NCBI GenBank assembly: GCA_032622095.1
Contig: CP136065.1
Location: 113,503,195 to 113,567,194 of the forward strand
DNA from: Siphonodentalium dalli
Lineage: Eukaryota > Mollusca > Scaphopoda > Gadilida > Siphonodentaliidae
Reading direction: 5' to 3'
Length of the DNA: 64,000 nt
The translations under genes and the position numbers were made by a program. Below are positions 38,101 to 53,100 of the stretch, piece after piece. The notes beneath the pieces are model-generated. The model was not told where the DNA came from and ran no database searches. It was given only the letters and a program-made list of their open reading frames with translations. How positions within the stretch are numbered: the stretch's first letter is position 1; each line of letters begins with the position of its first letter.

Positions 38101-41100
38101 TATTTTCTCAAAAACTGTCACCTACCTAATATTAAAGAAACATGGAAAAGGTCCAGTTTGCCATGAATGCAAGTCAGTGGAATCAATTGTTTAAAGGCCC
38201 ACTTAGTTTTCCAATCCCCAGATCACATTATAACATATTCCATATTATTTAGCATTTGAAAGAGGAAGCTCCTAAACATTGTATTATCAACTTATCCGGT
38301 CAAATAAACTGTGAACATGTTGTTTTTGGTATCGATGTGTGTTCTCTGCTTAATTTCGATCTGGTCTGTACTGCCAGTCTATTATTCTCAATAGAAGTGG
38401 AATAACTCTATCTCTAAGTTGTGAATTACAATGCATTCTGTGGTAAATAAGGGGGAAGTCTTGGTGTGAATCTGACAATATCTGTCACTTGGATAACACT
38501 CTTAGGCCACAGCTGTTATATATTTTTGTTCCTCTTCCAAATGCCGTGAAATGGTATATAATATGGATTATGTTGTATATGATGTGATCTGGGCATTCGA
38601 AAATTAAGTGGGCCTTTAACTCCACCTGTGAAGAACTGAGATTTATGCGAGAGTGCTTTAGATAACTCCACGAGTCTGTAGAGCTTGTAATTAGCAACTA
38701 GGTTATTTTATGATATGGACATGCCAAGCATGGCTCAATATTTCAACGGAAATCTTCAAAAACAAATTCTTTGTTAGGCACTACACATATGTTTGAAGGC
38801 TTTACATGTGTTTTCAGTATTATATAACTAATATGTATAATTTGTTAGCTATAAATGTGATATTTGTAAACAGATGTTTTTCACTATTTATATCTGTTTA
38901 TGCTCACCATGTTTTGTTTAATAATGGACCATTATTTATTGAGAGTTATTTTTGCTTTTGTTGATAAAATTCAAATGTCCCATCTATTCTTTGTTATTAT
39001 TTGGAATAAAAATAACATTGAAATGTGTTTTTAGTTATTTCACATTGTTTCCACATTTCTTTCTGTTTCGACCAAAAACCCATCAATAAATCCTCCCCCT
39101 CCCTCTCCACCATTTATTGTAAGGCTAAGGTAACAATGGTTCTTTCCACAGCGGTCAAACAAATTAACAGATATATTCTACCTATCAGTTGTTTGCTGCA
39201 TTGAAAATTCTGATGGCATCTTGTTCACCCTAATTTTGATATACGTGTATACTTTCAGCGTTAAACCCTGTATACTTTCAGTGTTAAATCGGCTATTCAA
39301 TGTTCAATCAATGTTTTTTTATTGTCATATCATAATCAACTGAACTTGCAATTTGTGCACTGATGATGGAAATTTAACTGTGACTAAAACAGTGTCTTTT
39401 AATTCGCGTGATGTGCATTACATATTTCATATTTAAAGTCGAGAACAGGGTATGTTTTTGTGTGCATGAATCAGCATAAGCAAAGGCTGTAAAATCAATA
39501 AATGTTTTTCAGCAGACAACAGTCTCCTACCACCCCTTATGACTGACTGAAGAATCATCCATTGGTACTGAACCCAGCAACCAGAATTCAGCCTTGGAGT
39601 AAAATTATAAAACATAGTACAAAGATGTATTCAGAATCCATGCCAATTTTTTTAGGAAACTAGTATTGATTTTATTTAGATTCTAGCATACGGAAGTACA
39701 ATCTCATGCTGTATGCTATATGTCCATACTAAGCGAGCTATTTCAGCACACTAGCAGTTGGCCATTATTCATAAGTGGATCTCAAGAGATTGGTGCTTAA
39801 GAACCATTGTATCTCATAGTTTTAAATTGTGTATTAGGTTCCAGGATTGTGATTAATAATAGACATTTAACAGAGTCAATTTTATGGTTTTCGTGATATT
39901 CACATTAATAGTTTTCCACTGGAAAATAGCCATGACGTCATTCAGTAGCGAAGAGGTTATTAACCCTTCCATGGCTGGAGTTTCCTAAAATTTTGTGAAA
40001 ACCCTGTGCCGATGCATTCTCTTATATATGCAAGTCTGCCATACGGAGCCTTGCATACAAGAGAATACATTGGACTAACAATATTTACCTTGTAAGCCAT
40101 GCATTCTCTTTTATATGTGAGGGTCCCTATGGGAGACTTGTATATATAATAGAATGCATGACACAGGATATTTAATGCTGCATCAGTGCAGCTCCCATCG
40201 TGAAAGGATTATGTTTGTATAGCAAATGTCAACAGTCAATGTTATGGTTTTCGTGATATTCACTTTATAGTTTTCCACTGGAAAATAGTTATGGTATCAT
40301 TTAGCAGTGAAGAGGTTAAGGCATAAAATAACTTGTTTGGAATGACACTATTGATCTTGTTTTATATAGAATTTTCTACCCATATATTTGGTACATTTTC
40401 AAGATTTTATTCAGCAGAACAAAGTCAATACTTTTAAGTTAGAATTGGTATGTCATTGTAACAGAAGGTTTGGAACCCTGAATACATCTTCATGTTATGT
40501 TATCTGATTGTGTTTCAATAGATATAGTGTGGGGTAAATACACTATTGTTTATGGCATTCTTCATTTGACATGAAGGGTAGGGTTCTTTATTCTGAATGT
40601 TCTCTATTCTGAAGGTTCATTGTTCAAAAGGTTCTCTATTCCAAAGGTTCTTTATTCTGAATGTTCTTTATTCCGAAGGTCCTCTGTTCTGAATATTCGC
40701 TATTCTGGGCATGTTAATGTTTATTCAAAAATGCATCAAAATTTACATCCCATCCCCCCCCCCCCAAAAAAAACACATGGAATGAAAAATACTATTACAC
40801 TAGTAATCGCGTAGTATAAGTTTATTGTTTATTATGGAAACATGGTGACTGCATGACAAACAAAATAAGGGATCATGCAAGTATAGCCGATCTGGCATCC
40901 TGTCTCTGAATGAAACACAAAATGTCAATGCAATGCCACAATTGCTTGTGGGTTCATTGACCGTCTAGTCAGTGATATTTCGTTCCAGTTCTGATTTAGA
41001 GTTATAATTCCACCATTATTATAATCTTCTTTAGTTGGCATTTTCTTATCTCCAAAATCTTTCACTTCCTAACTTAGAAACATGCTTAAATCAATAAATG

Positions 41101-44100
41101 GGACATGAAACAAACAGCGGCTCCTATAAGGCCTGCTATGACATTTCACATAACTATGCGTTGTTTGCCCGCATAAAGAAATAGTCCCAGATAAATAAGA
41201 CTGACATAATGCCATAAATTTAATGAAATATTTTTTCAAACTAAATCAACAATAGTTACACACATCAATTTAGCATACATAGTGTACGGAATGAAAACAG
41301 ACGACAAGTCGGAAGTCAAAGGTCACGTTTGTGCAACAATAATGCATTTGGGTACACTTGGCACTATTTCCTGTTATACAATGCCCATTGTATCATTATT
41401 ATAGAAAGGGATTAATAAATTGAATAAGGGTCGGATTATGAAATAAATAGATATATACCGCAATATATGGTAACCAAACCGAGTACTATATTATACACAG
41501 TCTGGGAAATATTACACTAGATATAACTGACCGATTGTTCCCCGGCCAAACTAGTGACAGTAATGTTTAGCCAACAATGTGTAGGGACTGCAGCAGATCA
41601 AGATCAGTCTGCTTTCTTTATGTGGGAGATTAATTCTGCAAGATTGGACTGAGTTATCTAACTTTAAAGATTATCTGTCTCTTCGCTGATCTTTCTGTAT
41701 ATATTCTGATGTATAAAACATAACTTTGAGTCAGAGAGACCAGACAACAAGAGCTTTTGTCACTGAGAAATAAACATTTCCCCAATTGTTTTCCACGAAC
41801 TGGGACATAAATGTGGCTAATTTAAGAACATTACATGTTCAGATGTGATGTCTATGTATGTTTATTACATGCTTGTTCTTAGAATTACAGTGTTATTGCT
41901 GTTCCATATTTACAAATCAGTACCAGTATGGAACATACATTTCATTCGCATCTCATTGACATCAAATGACGTATCGGTACATTACGTTTGCCTTAATCAT
42001 GAAACCATATAAAATAAAAGCATCATCATACATGACAAAACAAGCTCAGTATATGTTCCTAAATAAACATTGTAAGCCTGTATTTTTTGATGTACGGATT
42101 CTAGGACAGGTGACATGTAATAAACACAGAATGACACGTGTGTTAATTTGTTTGTTACAACACTTGTGCCATCGCGGAAGGATAGAACTCGATGCTGCAC
42201 CTATCATATCCTTCAGTACTAACACTTGTGTCGTATCAACAATCCCATTAACACACTTGTGTCATTCTATGTATATATGTATTGAAAATCTATCTTTTTT
42301 AAACACGTTCATGGGCCAGGGGCCTGTACTATAGATTTACAATTGCCGTGTTTGAACAGGTATACAAGGTTATGGGAGGTACACAGGAGGTGTGAAGTGC
42401 AATAGACCACTGTATTGTAATAGAGTAGATTATACCCGTGTGTGCTCATTATCGATGGGTGATTGGGTTTGATCAGAATGGTATTCAATATAATACTCCA
42501 GCGATTTTGCATGACAACCCAACTAGAAATTGAAATACATCTTAAAACTTGAATTGTTGGAACAGACGATAACCATTGATGACATATAACACACTGCACG
42601 AACGGTTGCGGCATACTCACTGAGCGATTATTTAAAGGATACCGATTACCACTAATACAATTGAACACGGATTACCCATGCACTAGCGATAACATATCAA
42701 TGAGTGTCTCCGAGGAATATATTTTTTCATTGGTCAATCAAGTCACATGTGGTAAACCTATTATTTTATTGGTCACCATGCATGCATGTAAACGAGACGT
42801 TGCAAGAAGTCGCCTTTTCACTGTAAGAATAAGAGTGGAGGTCTATGGTAATCGACACCTTCTGTGTGCCCCACATAACCTTGTACACCTGTTCAAACAC
42901 GGCAATTGTAAATCTATAGTACAGGCCCCAGAATAGCCACATATTATGGTTTATCTCAGTTCCGTCTCAAAGTTCTGCCCATATCCATTCAATAATATGG
43001 CCAGAATCACATAAGAGGTTCTCAGCAAAATTCCATACAACAACTTTAAAATGAATTTTTCATGCCCCATACAGAACTGGGACAACCGGAATAGAACATG
43101 TTGTTGTCAGTTAATTATCCAACACGTATAATAACCGAGTGAGTCACAATTTGCTACCTTTTTGGAAAATGCAGAGAATAATTATCGGGATATATGTAAC
43201 AAATTAACCTTTCATCAAATTTGGTTGTCCTTTTGGAAGCCATCGATCTTGAGCAATTTGGTCTAAAAACACCGTAGTGTGACACATTTAAGATAGACCA
43301 AAACAATAAACAGCTTTCATACCAAAGATAGTTACATTTTACTTGAAAAAATGGTCCAAACCTGAAAAGTTATTTTTTGCCGATATTTATGTCAAGTTTG
43401 TGAGATAAATCCAATATTTCTGGTGATGTCAATGGTGACAATATAGTAACAATTAATTAACCATGGTGCATCAGTATTCAATGTATAGAAGGCAGAATAT
43501 CCAATTGAATACATCAACCACAACTTGTAAGCGATTGCAGGATTTCCATATTTTGGCAGCCATTTTGAGCCAAAGCAACAATTTTGGTTCCAATGAGTTG
43601 GAATATTCATAGGTAGTGATATGCCTAACTTACATTACAAAGTTCTGTTCATTTCTTGTTGAAATATGACTAGAATCCCAATTCTGATTGTTTGTGAAAT
43701 TTTATACCGCATTCAGTTAAATCAAATTTTTTGAAAAGGGATCGGAAGGGGCTAGGACACCAATAATTGCATATTTCATTGCTCCAATGATCAATTAATA
43801 TTCAAAATACAAACTTAAGTCACATTTCTCAACCAGTTCCAAACAGCAGAAACTGATCTAGAAGATATAAGTGAAAAAACGTCTTAATTTCAACTTCCGG
43901 GTGCCATTTTGGTGGCCATGTTGGATTGGGAGTTTCAATTTTGCCCTATAAAAGTGCCATTACGGTATGTCTTAGCTTCACGAAAATATATACATATGTA
44001 TTTCACTAGAATTTCCCGCTATAATTTGAATCAAACTGACTTAGGGCCTAGTCTGAAAAACAGCGGCCATGATGGCCGCAATCTTGTCCGGAGTCTACAC

Positions 44101-47100
44101 AGCCACTTTTTAGCTCACCTGAGATGAAGTCTCCGGTGGAGCTATAGTCATCACTCCTCGTCCATCCGTCCATCCGTCAACAATTCTTTGAACATCTTCT
44201 TTAAATCCATAGGACCGAATGGGTTCATATTTGGTGTGGATGTTCCCTAGGCGACTCACATTCAGATTTGTTCAAATGAGGTCACTGGGTCAAATAGTTG
44301 CGAAGCCAGGGCCATAACTCTTTCCCTCCATAGTAATTCTTAAAACAACTTCTCAAGTGCCATCAGGCCGAATGGGTTCATATTTGGTATGAAGGGTCCT
44401 TGGGTGACTGGGGTTCAGATTTGTTCAAATGAGGTCACTGGGTCAAATGTGGGCAGAGCCAGGGACATAACTAAAAAAAAAAAAATTCAGATTGAACTCA
44501 TTGCTCAATTAAAAACAAAATTAAAAACAAAAAAGAATTTTTTTTTTTAAATTAGACGGATCAATTTAGATTCAACTCCTTGCTCAATGATTTTTTTTTT
44601 TTTTTTTTTGTCCGTCAATTGTAATTCTTCAAATATTTTTATCATCAGACCTATTCAGCTTATATTTGGTATTCAGAGTCCTTGGATGACAGGATTCAGA
44701 TTTGTTCAAATTTGTTCACCAGGTCAAATAGCATTAGAGCCATGGACGCAACTTGTTCCCTCTCTAGTATTTCTTAAAACACCTTCTTCTCAAGAACCAT
44801 CAGTCCTATTCAGCATATATTTGGTATGGATGGTCTTTAGGTGACTATGATTCAGATTTGTTCAAATTGGATCACTGGATCAAATAGGGGCAGAGCCAAT
44901 GACATAACTCTTTTACCTCAATAGTAATTCTTAAAACATCTTCTCAAGAATCCTTTAGCATATTTAGCTTATATTTTGTATGGAGGGTCCTTAGGTGACT
45001 GGGATTCAGATTTGTTCAAATAGGGTCACCAGGTCAAATAGGGGTTAGACCAGGGACATAACTCTTCCCCCATGGTAATTCTTAAAACGTCTTCTACGCA
45101 AGAGTCATTAGGCCTATTTAGCCTATATAGAGTATGAATTATCCTCATGTGACTGGGTTACATTTTAAAAATAGGTTAGATTGGCATTTGGTGTATAGGG
45201 TCCATGGAGAGTCTGGATTGAAATATGTTTCAATGGGGTCAGCCATTAAAAAAAAGGGGGAATGTCAGGTTGGAACTTTTCAACAGTTGGGAAAGCTTGA
45301 GATATCAGTTGTAAAATTCCAACATGTGCAAAGGAATTTTTACAAACTTAGGAGTTTGTTTTCTTAAGTTAGGATGCGACAGACAGGCTATGGACTATAT
45401 GGGATTGGAGGTATCAGGGACGTGTAGTTGAAAATTTCCATGTGGACACCCCACTGCTTAACGGAGACCCTCTAGCTATTTTCTTGTTTAGACAACTACT
45501 TGTTTTTATGTGATTTTGACAAGTAATAACTCTTATGGTCTTAGAGTCCCAGTCTTCTCAGTCTTTACAGTCTGGTGAGCGACCCACAGTCATGAGTCAT
45601 TTTGGGGTCATTCGGAGAAAAAAACATGGCTGCCAGTGGCCATCTTGGATTTCAAAATGCAATCCATTAGCACTGACTACAGGTCGTACTGTTCGTCTGA
45701 TCATCATGAATTTTGTCAGGGATATTAATATTGACATGTAGATGGGAACGAGTTATATTCGGGTCGTTTGGCCAAAAAACTTGGCCACCGGCAGCCATCT
45801 TGGATTTTACACTTTGCATGACTAAATCCTTTGGCACGGCCTACAGGTAGTACGTTTGGTCAGAACATAATGTAATTTGTCATGGCTGTTAGCATTGACA
45901 TTTAGATGGGAACAAGTCATTTTGGGGTCATTCGGCAAAAAAACATGGCCACAAGTGGCCATCTTGGATTTTACTCTTTGTATGACTAAATCATTTAGCA
46001 CGGGCTACAGGTCCACTCTTTGTATGACTAAATCATTTAGCACGGGCTACAGGTCCACTAGCACGGGCTACAGGCCGAAGTGTTCGTCTGAACATCATGA
46101 AATTTGTCATGGATGTTAATATTGACATGTAGATGGGAACGAGTCATTTTGGGGTCATTCGGCCAAAAAACATGGATCTTGGATTTTACTCTTTGCATGA
46201 CTAAATCATTTAGCATGGGCTACAGGTCATACCTTTGGTCGGATCATCATGAAATTTGTCATGGATGCTAACAATGACATGTAGATGGGAACAAATCATT
46301 TTGGTGTCATTCGGCTAAAAAACATGGCTGCCAGCAGCCATCTTAGATTTCAAAATTCAATCCATTAGCATGGGCTACAGGCTGTACTCTTTGTCTGATC
46401 ATCATGTCATGGCTGTTAGCATTGACATTTAGATGGGAACAAGTCATTTTGGGGTCATTCGGCAAAAAAACATGGCCGCCAGTGGCCATCTTGGATTTCA
46501 AAATTCAGTCCACTAGCACGGGCTACAGGCAGAGTGTTTGTCTGATCATCATAAAATTTGTCGTGGACGTTAATATTGACATGTAGATAGGAACGAGTCA
46601 TTTTGGGGTCATTTGGCCATAAAACTTGGCAGCCAGCAGCCGTCTAAGGCCCGTCTTAGATTTTACTCTTTGCATAACTAAATCCTATGACTCAGACTAC
46701 AGTTTGTACCTTAATTAGGTCGGATCATCATGAAATTTTTCATGGATGTTAATCTGTATCTGTAGTTGTTACGTCCTAGTGACCAAGGCTGGCTTTTACA
46801 GGACGGGATCGAGTAGATCCATAATATTGACATGTAGATGGGAACGAGTCATTGTGGAGTCATTCGGCCATAAAACATGGCCACCAGCAGCCATCTTGGA
46901 TTTTACTCTTTGCATGACTAAATCATTTAGCATGGGCTACAGGTCATACCTCTGGTCGGATCATCATGAAATTTGTCATGGATGCTAACAATGACATGTA
47001 GATGCTCATTTGGCCATAAAACATGTCATCTGGCAGCTGTCTTGGATTTTACTTTTTGCATGACTAAATCCTCAGGCAACACTACAGTCCACTTCCCTAA

Positions 47101-50100
47101 TCCGATCATCACCAAACTTCATATTAATCTTGATCTAATAGATGGAAGCGTTTTTGAATTTCATTGGAAAACATAGCTGCCAGCAACCATCTTTTTTGTT
47201 TACTTTATATACATTTCTTCATGTGGCTAATCTAGTATTACTTCGACCTTTCAACTTTCCGCATTCCTAATTGGTCCATTGACTGTAACACATGAAATTA
47301 TTCCCTTTCCATTTTGAGGTACAGTATCATTGACACTTTCATTTTCTTGTTACGCCACAAGGTGGTGTAAGTTGTTTTACAGTTTTTCATATCGCCTGTA
47401 TCACTGTGGGAAAATTATGTTTTGTACCTTGGCTCAATCGTACCGATATGCTCCGTTGGTTCAGAGTGCCGGGATGAAGATTGAGTTTATCACAGAATGC
47501 GTCAACTGCCAAACTCCATTAAGCGCCCTCTACACTATCGCTCCGAAACGATGAGATACCTCTGTCTGGAGTTTGGTTAACTGCTTTGACTTTGAAAAGC
47601 AGACGAAATTCATAAACGATGTGTACATCTGTTAGAAATTTCGTCGGCTTTTCAAAGAGACCTGTAGGCTATGACTTTATTTTACCTACGGACTGTCCAT
47701 TCTTGAAAGTGCAGCCTACTCGTATAGTAAAACTGGGAACTATGCTTGATTCATATCAAGGCGACGTCCAGTCGCGGGATGTTGGCCAGTTTCTGTGCCG
47801 ATGCCACGGGCGTACACTGGCGATGGCGGGGTTGTTGACGGGGGTGTCAGGCGTGCAAATGTAGAGTGACATATTAGCATTAACTTTTACTATTATAAAA
47901 ATAAATTCAGTTCGTGTGTCTGTCAGGCAAAAGGCGACAAAACGACTGAACCCCTCTGAAAATGTGTACATGGGGTCATAGCATGCACGTAACCCGGGGA
48001 TTAAGGGCGCTAATAATGTTTATAACTTTTGCTATAAATTATATAGGCGATCAAACGGACGGGCATGCAGATCGGCAGATGTTTTAAAAATTGGGAATAG
48101 ATTTTTAAAACTTGTTTTTCTTTATTCTATTTCACGGATGTTAGTTTTGAAGAATATTATAATATTTAAGGAAGGGGCAGTCCTGTCAACACATTTGGTA
48201 TTTTGAAAAAATAGTGATTTTGAAGCCATTTTTACGAAGCTTGGTATTATTTCTTTAAAATGGGGAATGTGACCCTAAAACTAATATAATAAAAAAAATC
48301 CCAGACCCCTGTGTCTTATATATATGTACTTTTAGTATTATGACCAATTTGTGCCTGGGCCGGTGGTTGTACTATTCATGTGTGTTTCCGAATACGTTGA
48401 TCGAATAAATAGGATTATCATTATTTGTGGCTGAGACATGAGAAGCTACATAATTTTATATGTAATTGCCACAGGTGTAATATGTTCTTGTCCAATGGGG
48501 GATTGCATTATGGGTAATTAGGTAGTGTCGTAACTGACTCAATCGTAGCGATAGAGTCACGTACATTACTTTCCTTTGAAATTTCAACACGCATCTCAGT
48601 CATTACATACCCGGATGATACCCCACAGCAGAGTCATGTGTTGGGTTCTCTTCGCTTTCACATTTGGAATCGCCGCCATTACTTTCTTTTGCAATTTCAT
48701 CACGCGCTTCAATCAATGCATATCCCAAGAATTTTGTCCTTTCTGGCCTGGTTACTAGGCTAGTAATTAGGTCGATGTAAAAGTAAAAATGGGTCGCTTT
48801 AAAAGCTGTAGTCTTACCCCGCTGAATAAAATAGTCCGACACAGATTAGCACATGTGCTGATATTGATATTACCACACCCTTTGGAAAGCATGCGATCGT
48901 GTGGTAATCAAAGATGGATTTCGACGAAATTTGACACTTAGAGGTACTTGTGTCCGGGTATTGTTTTGGACGGATCAAATCGTGACCCCGACCTCATCTT
49001 GACAATTGACAAGGTCAAATTGGCTAAAACGGACGGATTTCGACGAAATTTGATACATATGGCTACTTTTATTCGGGGAGTGTTTTGGACGGGTCAAATC
49101 GTGACCCCGGCGTTACCTTGACCTTCAATATGGCCAATCAAAGGTCAAATCAGGTAAGACGGATTGATTTCGACGAAATTTGATACCTAGGGGTACTTGT
49201 GTCAGGGGGGGTTTTGGACGGGTCAAATCGTGACCCTGACCTTCGGAATGGTCAATTCAAGGTCAAATCGGGTAAAACGGACTGATTTCGACGAAATTTG
49301 ATACCTAGCCTGGGTACTTTTCTCCGGGGGGGGGGGTGTTTTGGACGGGTCAAACCATGACCCCGACCTGACCTTGTCTTTCAAAATGGTCAATTCAAGG
49401 TCAAATCGCGCCTTTCGCCGGAAATCAGATGGGAAACAGCCCGGACGAAGTCGGGCCCACCAGCTAGTGTAATAAAAAAGACAGCTTGAAGAATGTATAA
49501 CACGAGAAACGGGGAAAACTTGATATATGGAAGTATCCAAGTTTCCCACATGGGATTTGAAAGCTAGTTTATATCATATTATTATAATTTTTATTTATGG
49601 CTAATAATATGATCTTGGTGGCGTTACCATTTCTGACTATAGTTTTCTTGTTAACATTGCTTAAAAGTTGAAGGACATAATAAGGAACAAAATGAGTGGG
49701 GTAAAGTTAGGTCCTAATGGGGGGGGGGGGTACAAGGGTACCCATATTAGCTGCCCGGACTATGTGTGTTGTGGATAGTGTTGAATTCATACTATAATTA
49801 TACTATATACTCTTAGTATATTATTGAGCATTTTTTCATAATTTTGTAACTTGTATTTCTAAAGGTCACCCGTGCCTTTAAACCATTAGAGCAAATGTGC
49901 GTTGGTTAGTTACCTTTACTTGTATTTAAATCCGCACAGTACTATTTTAGGCCCGAATCGTCTCAGGTATTCTCATGTATTCCGGCCCGAGTTGTCTCTT
50001 GCCCGAAACGTCTCGTTCCCATATTTACTCTCACAATGGACTGAGTGAATGCCCCCAATTGACTATAAAATTTGGCCCTTGAACACCGGACTATGTCTTA

Positions 50101-53100
50101 TGTTTCACCGAGATTCGAACAACGTTGGTACCCCCGGGAAGTACAAATTTTTCAAAAGTCATATACAGGTCGATAACTACAATCGTGACATACGGCGTAG
50201 CCTAGGCCTACGCATAAAGGCATAGGCCGAATGACACTCTTGACAAAACGTACCGAATCCATAGCAATTTACCTGCTATATTCAATACACGCGCCGTGTA
50301 CAGTGATAGAGATAAACGCTCTTTTATTAAAATAACAAGTTAACGCTCTTTATTATATTTTACGATGAAGAATTGTCGGAACTCGATATTTATAAATTAT
50401 ATATGATATACTACGACTTGAATAAGTATTTCTCTGGCATTATGAAGTCAGTAGTATTTAGTGTATTTATGGAATAATTTTGACTTCAGTATAAAACAAT
50501 ATTCATTAAAAGCGAATTTGCGAAACCTTTTACACAGTGCATGGTACGAACGCACGTTGTGCGTTATCATTAGGCAATAATCCAGACATGTGCACAATCG
50601 CGATCCCTTCGTCTTTATGCGCCAGCAATACAAGGGGAGTAATTCAAAAGTTTCACATAGCCAATGGGACATAATTCTAAAACAAGCACCTGTCGCACTA
50701 TGGCGAACATCCTTGACAACGATGTCAACAGTGTCACCAAACTACTTCATTTCCTGCACAGTTAGTTTATGACAGCATTGTTTTGACAGCAGTAAACAAT
50801 GTCACCGAGTAGATTTTTGGCTAACAAAATGTTCCCATGTTTGAGAACGATATAATTTTTCTATAATTTATGACATAACTGAAGGATTTGTTTGAAGTTC
50901 CCCGACAATCGTGAAGGTGTGTAGATTCTAATACTAATGTAGTTAGCGGTGCATTTGTCATATTTAGATTTATGTAATAGTAAATATAAACAGCTAAATA
51001 TGACAAACGCTGTCACGTTATTTCGAACTGTTTCCTGTTAATAACTGGGAAAAACAATCCATGTATCTGAAGATATTATGTCTGGGGGAGGGGGTGTACA
51101 AACAGAGTGCCCTTGCTGACTATACCATATGCTGGGTTCACTTGTTTGGAAAATATGTACTAGTACTGGGCCATTAGGGTATTATGCACAGTTGTTGGAA
51201 ATTATTATCAAAATCCAATAAATATACACACACCATTACTTCAATAATAATAATATATAGACAAGTATGGAAAGCTGGCCAATTTACTGGATTCAGAGTC
51301 AATTGGACTCCCGCTAGTTTCAAGTCCTATTTCAGCATAAAAAATGTATCAATTGTAAAAATATTTCTTGCACTCAATCAACTATATATATGTCTTGAAA
51401 GTAACACTGCAAATCCGAAATGGTTTGGCATTTCTTGCAAGATTTAATAATGTGAATTAGCAACAACACAAAAATTGAAAATCTCAAGAGTTGCCATCCG
51501 AGTCACAGGCTATAATTAGAAGCACGGCTTATGCTTAGTTATGACGTTACAATCTCGGATGGCGACTCGTCAATCTCATACAGGAGCTTTCCATACTTGT
51601 CTATATTATTATTAAAGTAATGGTATGTGTACTTTACTTAGCTGCGGATTTTGATAAAATCTTCCAACAACTGAGGTACATGTATTATGTGAGTACTTGT
51701 GCAGTGGAGTTGGCCTATAGTAATGTACACCCAAGTAAAAGAATACAGTCTGAAGAACTTAAAGGTACCCAATTATGGGAGGTCAAATTCACATTTAATA
51801 TTGAATTGCATGAGCTTAAGCGCAATTCATTGCGCTTAAGAGCAATCAATTGCGCTTAAATACCACATATTGTACTTAAGCACAAATAGGGCATTTAATT
51901 ACGCTTAAGCGCAATCAATTAATTGCAACAACTATCTAACCTACCCATAAACTATATTGGCATCACCCAGCAAGGCAAGAGGAGCATGGGGCTAATTTTA
52001 AACTGTTTTAATTAGCCTAGTACTCAACAGTTAACTGTGTTCCACATTTATACCCGGTATAAATTTGGATTTGAACATATATATCCATATATATATTTGT
52101 GAAATATACTTTAGGGTGACATTTGGCTTGTAACCAGCATATATGGCGACACTGATGTGTATATCTAACTATACATATATATATGTGTCGCCCCGATTCT
52201 GGTATCTCCATGTGTAGTAATTTGCCATCAAAATACTGCCCTATTGTTGGTTATACCAGTCACAAATATAACAACTTGAACGTAGCACTTTGTATCATGG
52301 TTGTATCTTGCCGTCTTCAATTTTTGTAGTCTCTGCAATAAAGAATAAAAATTAAATAATTAAGTGATCACATCGAAAATAAGTATAAAAAAACTAAAAT
52401 AAGAATTTTTGTTTTCTGCTAAAGAGTGATATCGCCCTTCAAGGCAACAACTTTACGGGATTAAAACTTCAAAATTGTGTTACACCACTGATTTATTGTA
52501 CAATGAATTTATATGCGATATGGCAAAGCGTGATATCACGCTTCCATCACCACAATTTTACTCTACTCAAACTTCAAAACGGGATTACATCATGGATTTA
52601 CTGTACAATGGATTTATATGTGATATGGCAAAGGGTGATATCACCCTTCCATGACCACAATGGCAATTTTACGCGATTAAAACTTCGAAACGGGATTACA
52701 TCATGGATATATTGTACAATGAATTTATATGTGAAATGGCAAAGGGTGATATCACCCTTCCATGATCACAATTTTATACGATTATAATATTCAAAACGGG
52801 ATTACATCATGGATATATTTTACAATGAATTTATATGTGATGCTGGCAAAGGGTGATATCACCCTTCCATGACCACAATTGCAATTTTACGCGATTCAAA
52901 CTTCAAAACGGGATTGCATCATGGACTTACTGTACAATTGATTTATATGCGATATGGCAAAGGGTGACACTGATATCACCCTTCCATGACCACAAGTTTA
53001 CGCGATTAAAACTTCGAAACCGGGATTACATCATGGATATATTGTACAATGAATTTATATGTGAAATGGCAAAGGGTGATATCACCCTTCCATGATCACA

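Noticed and set aside
45535-47180. Repeated protein-coding frames of 60-80 codons
   Set aside because: They are copies of one frame carried by a tandem DNA repeat, with frequent stops between units.
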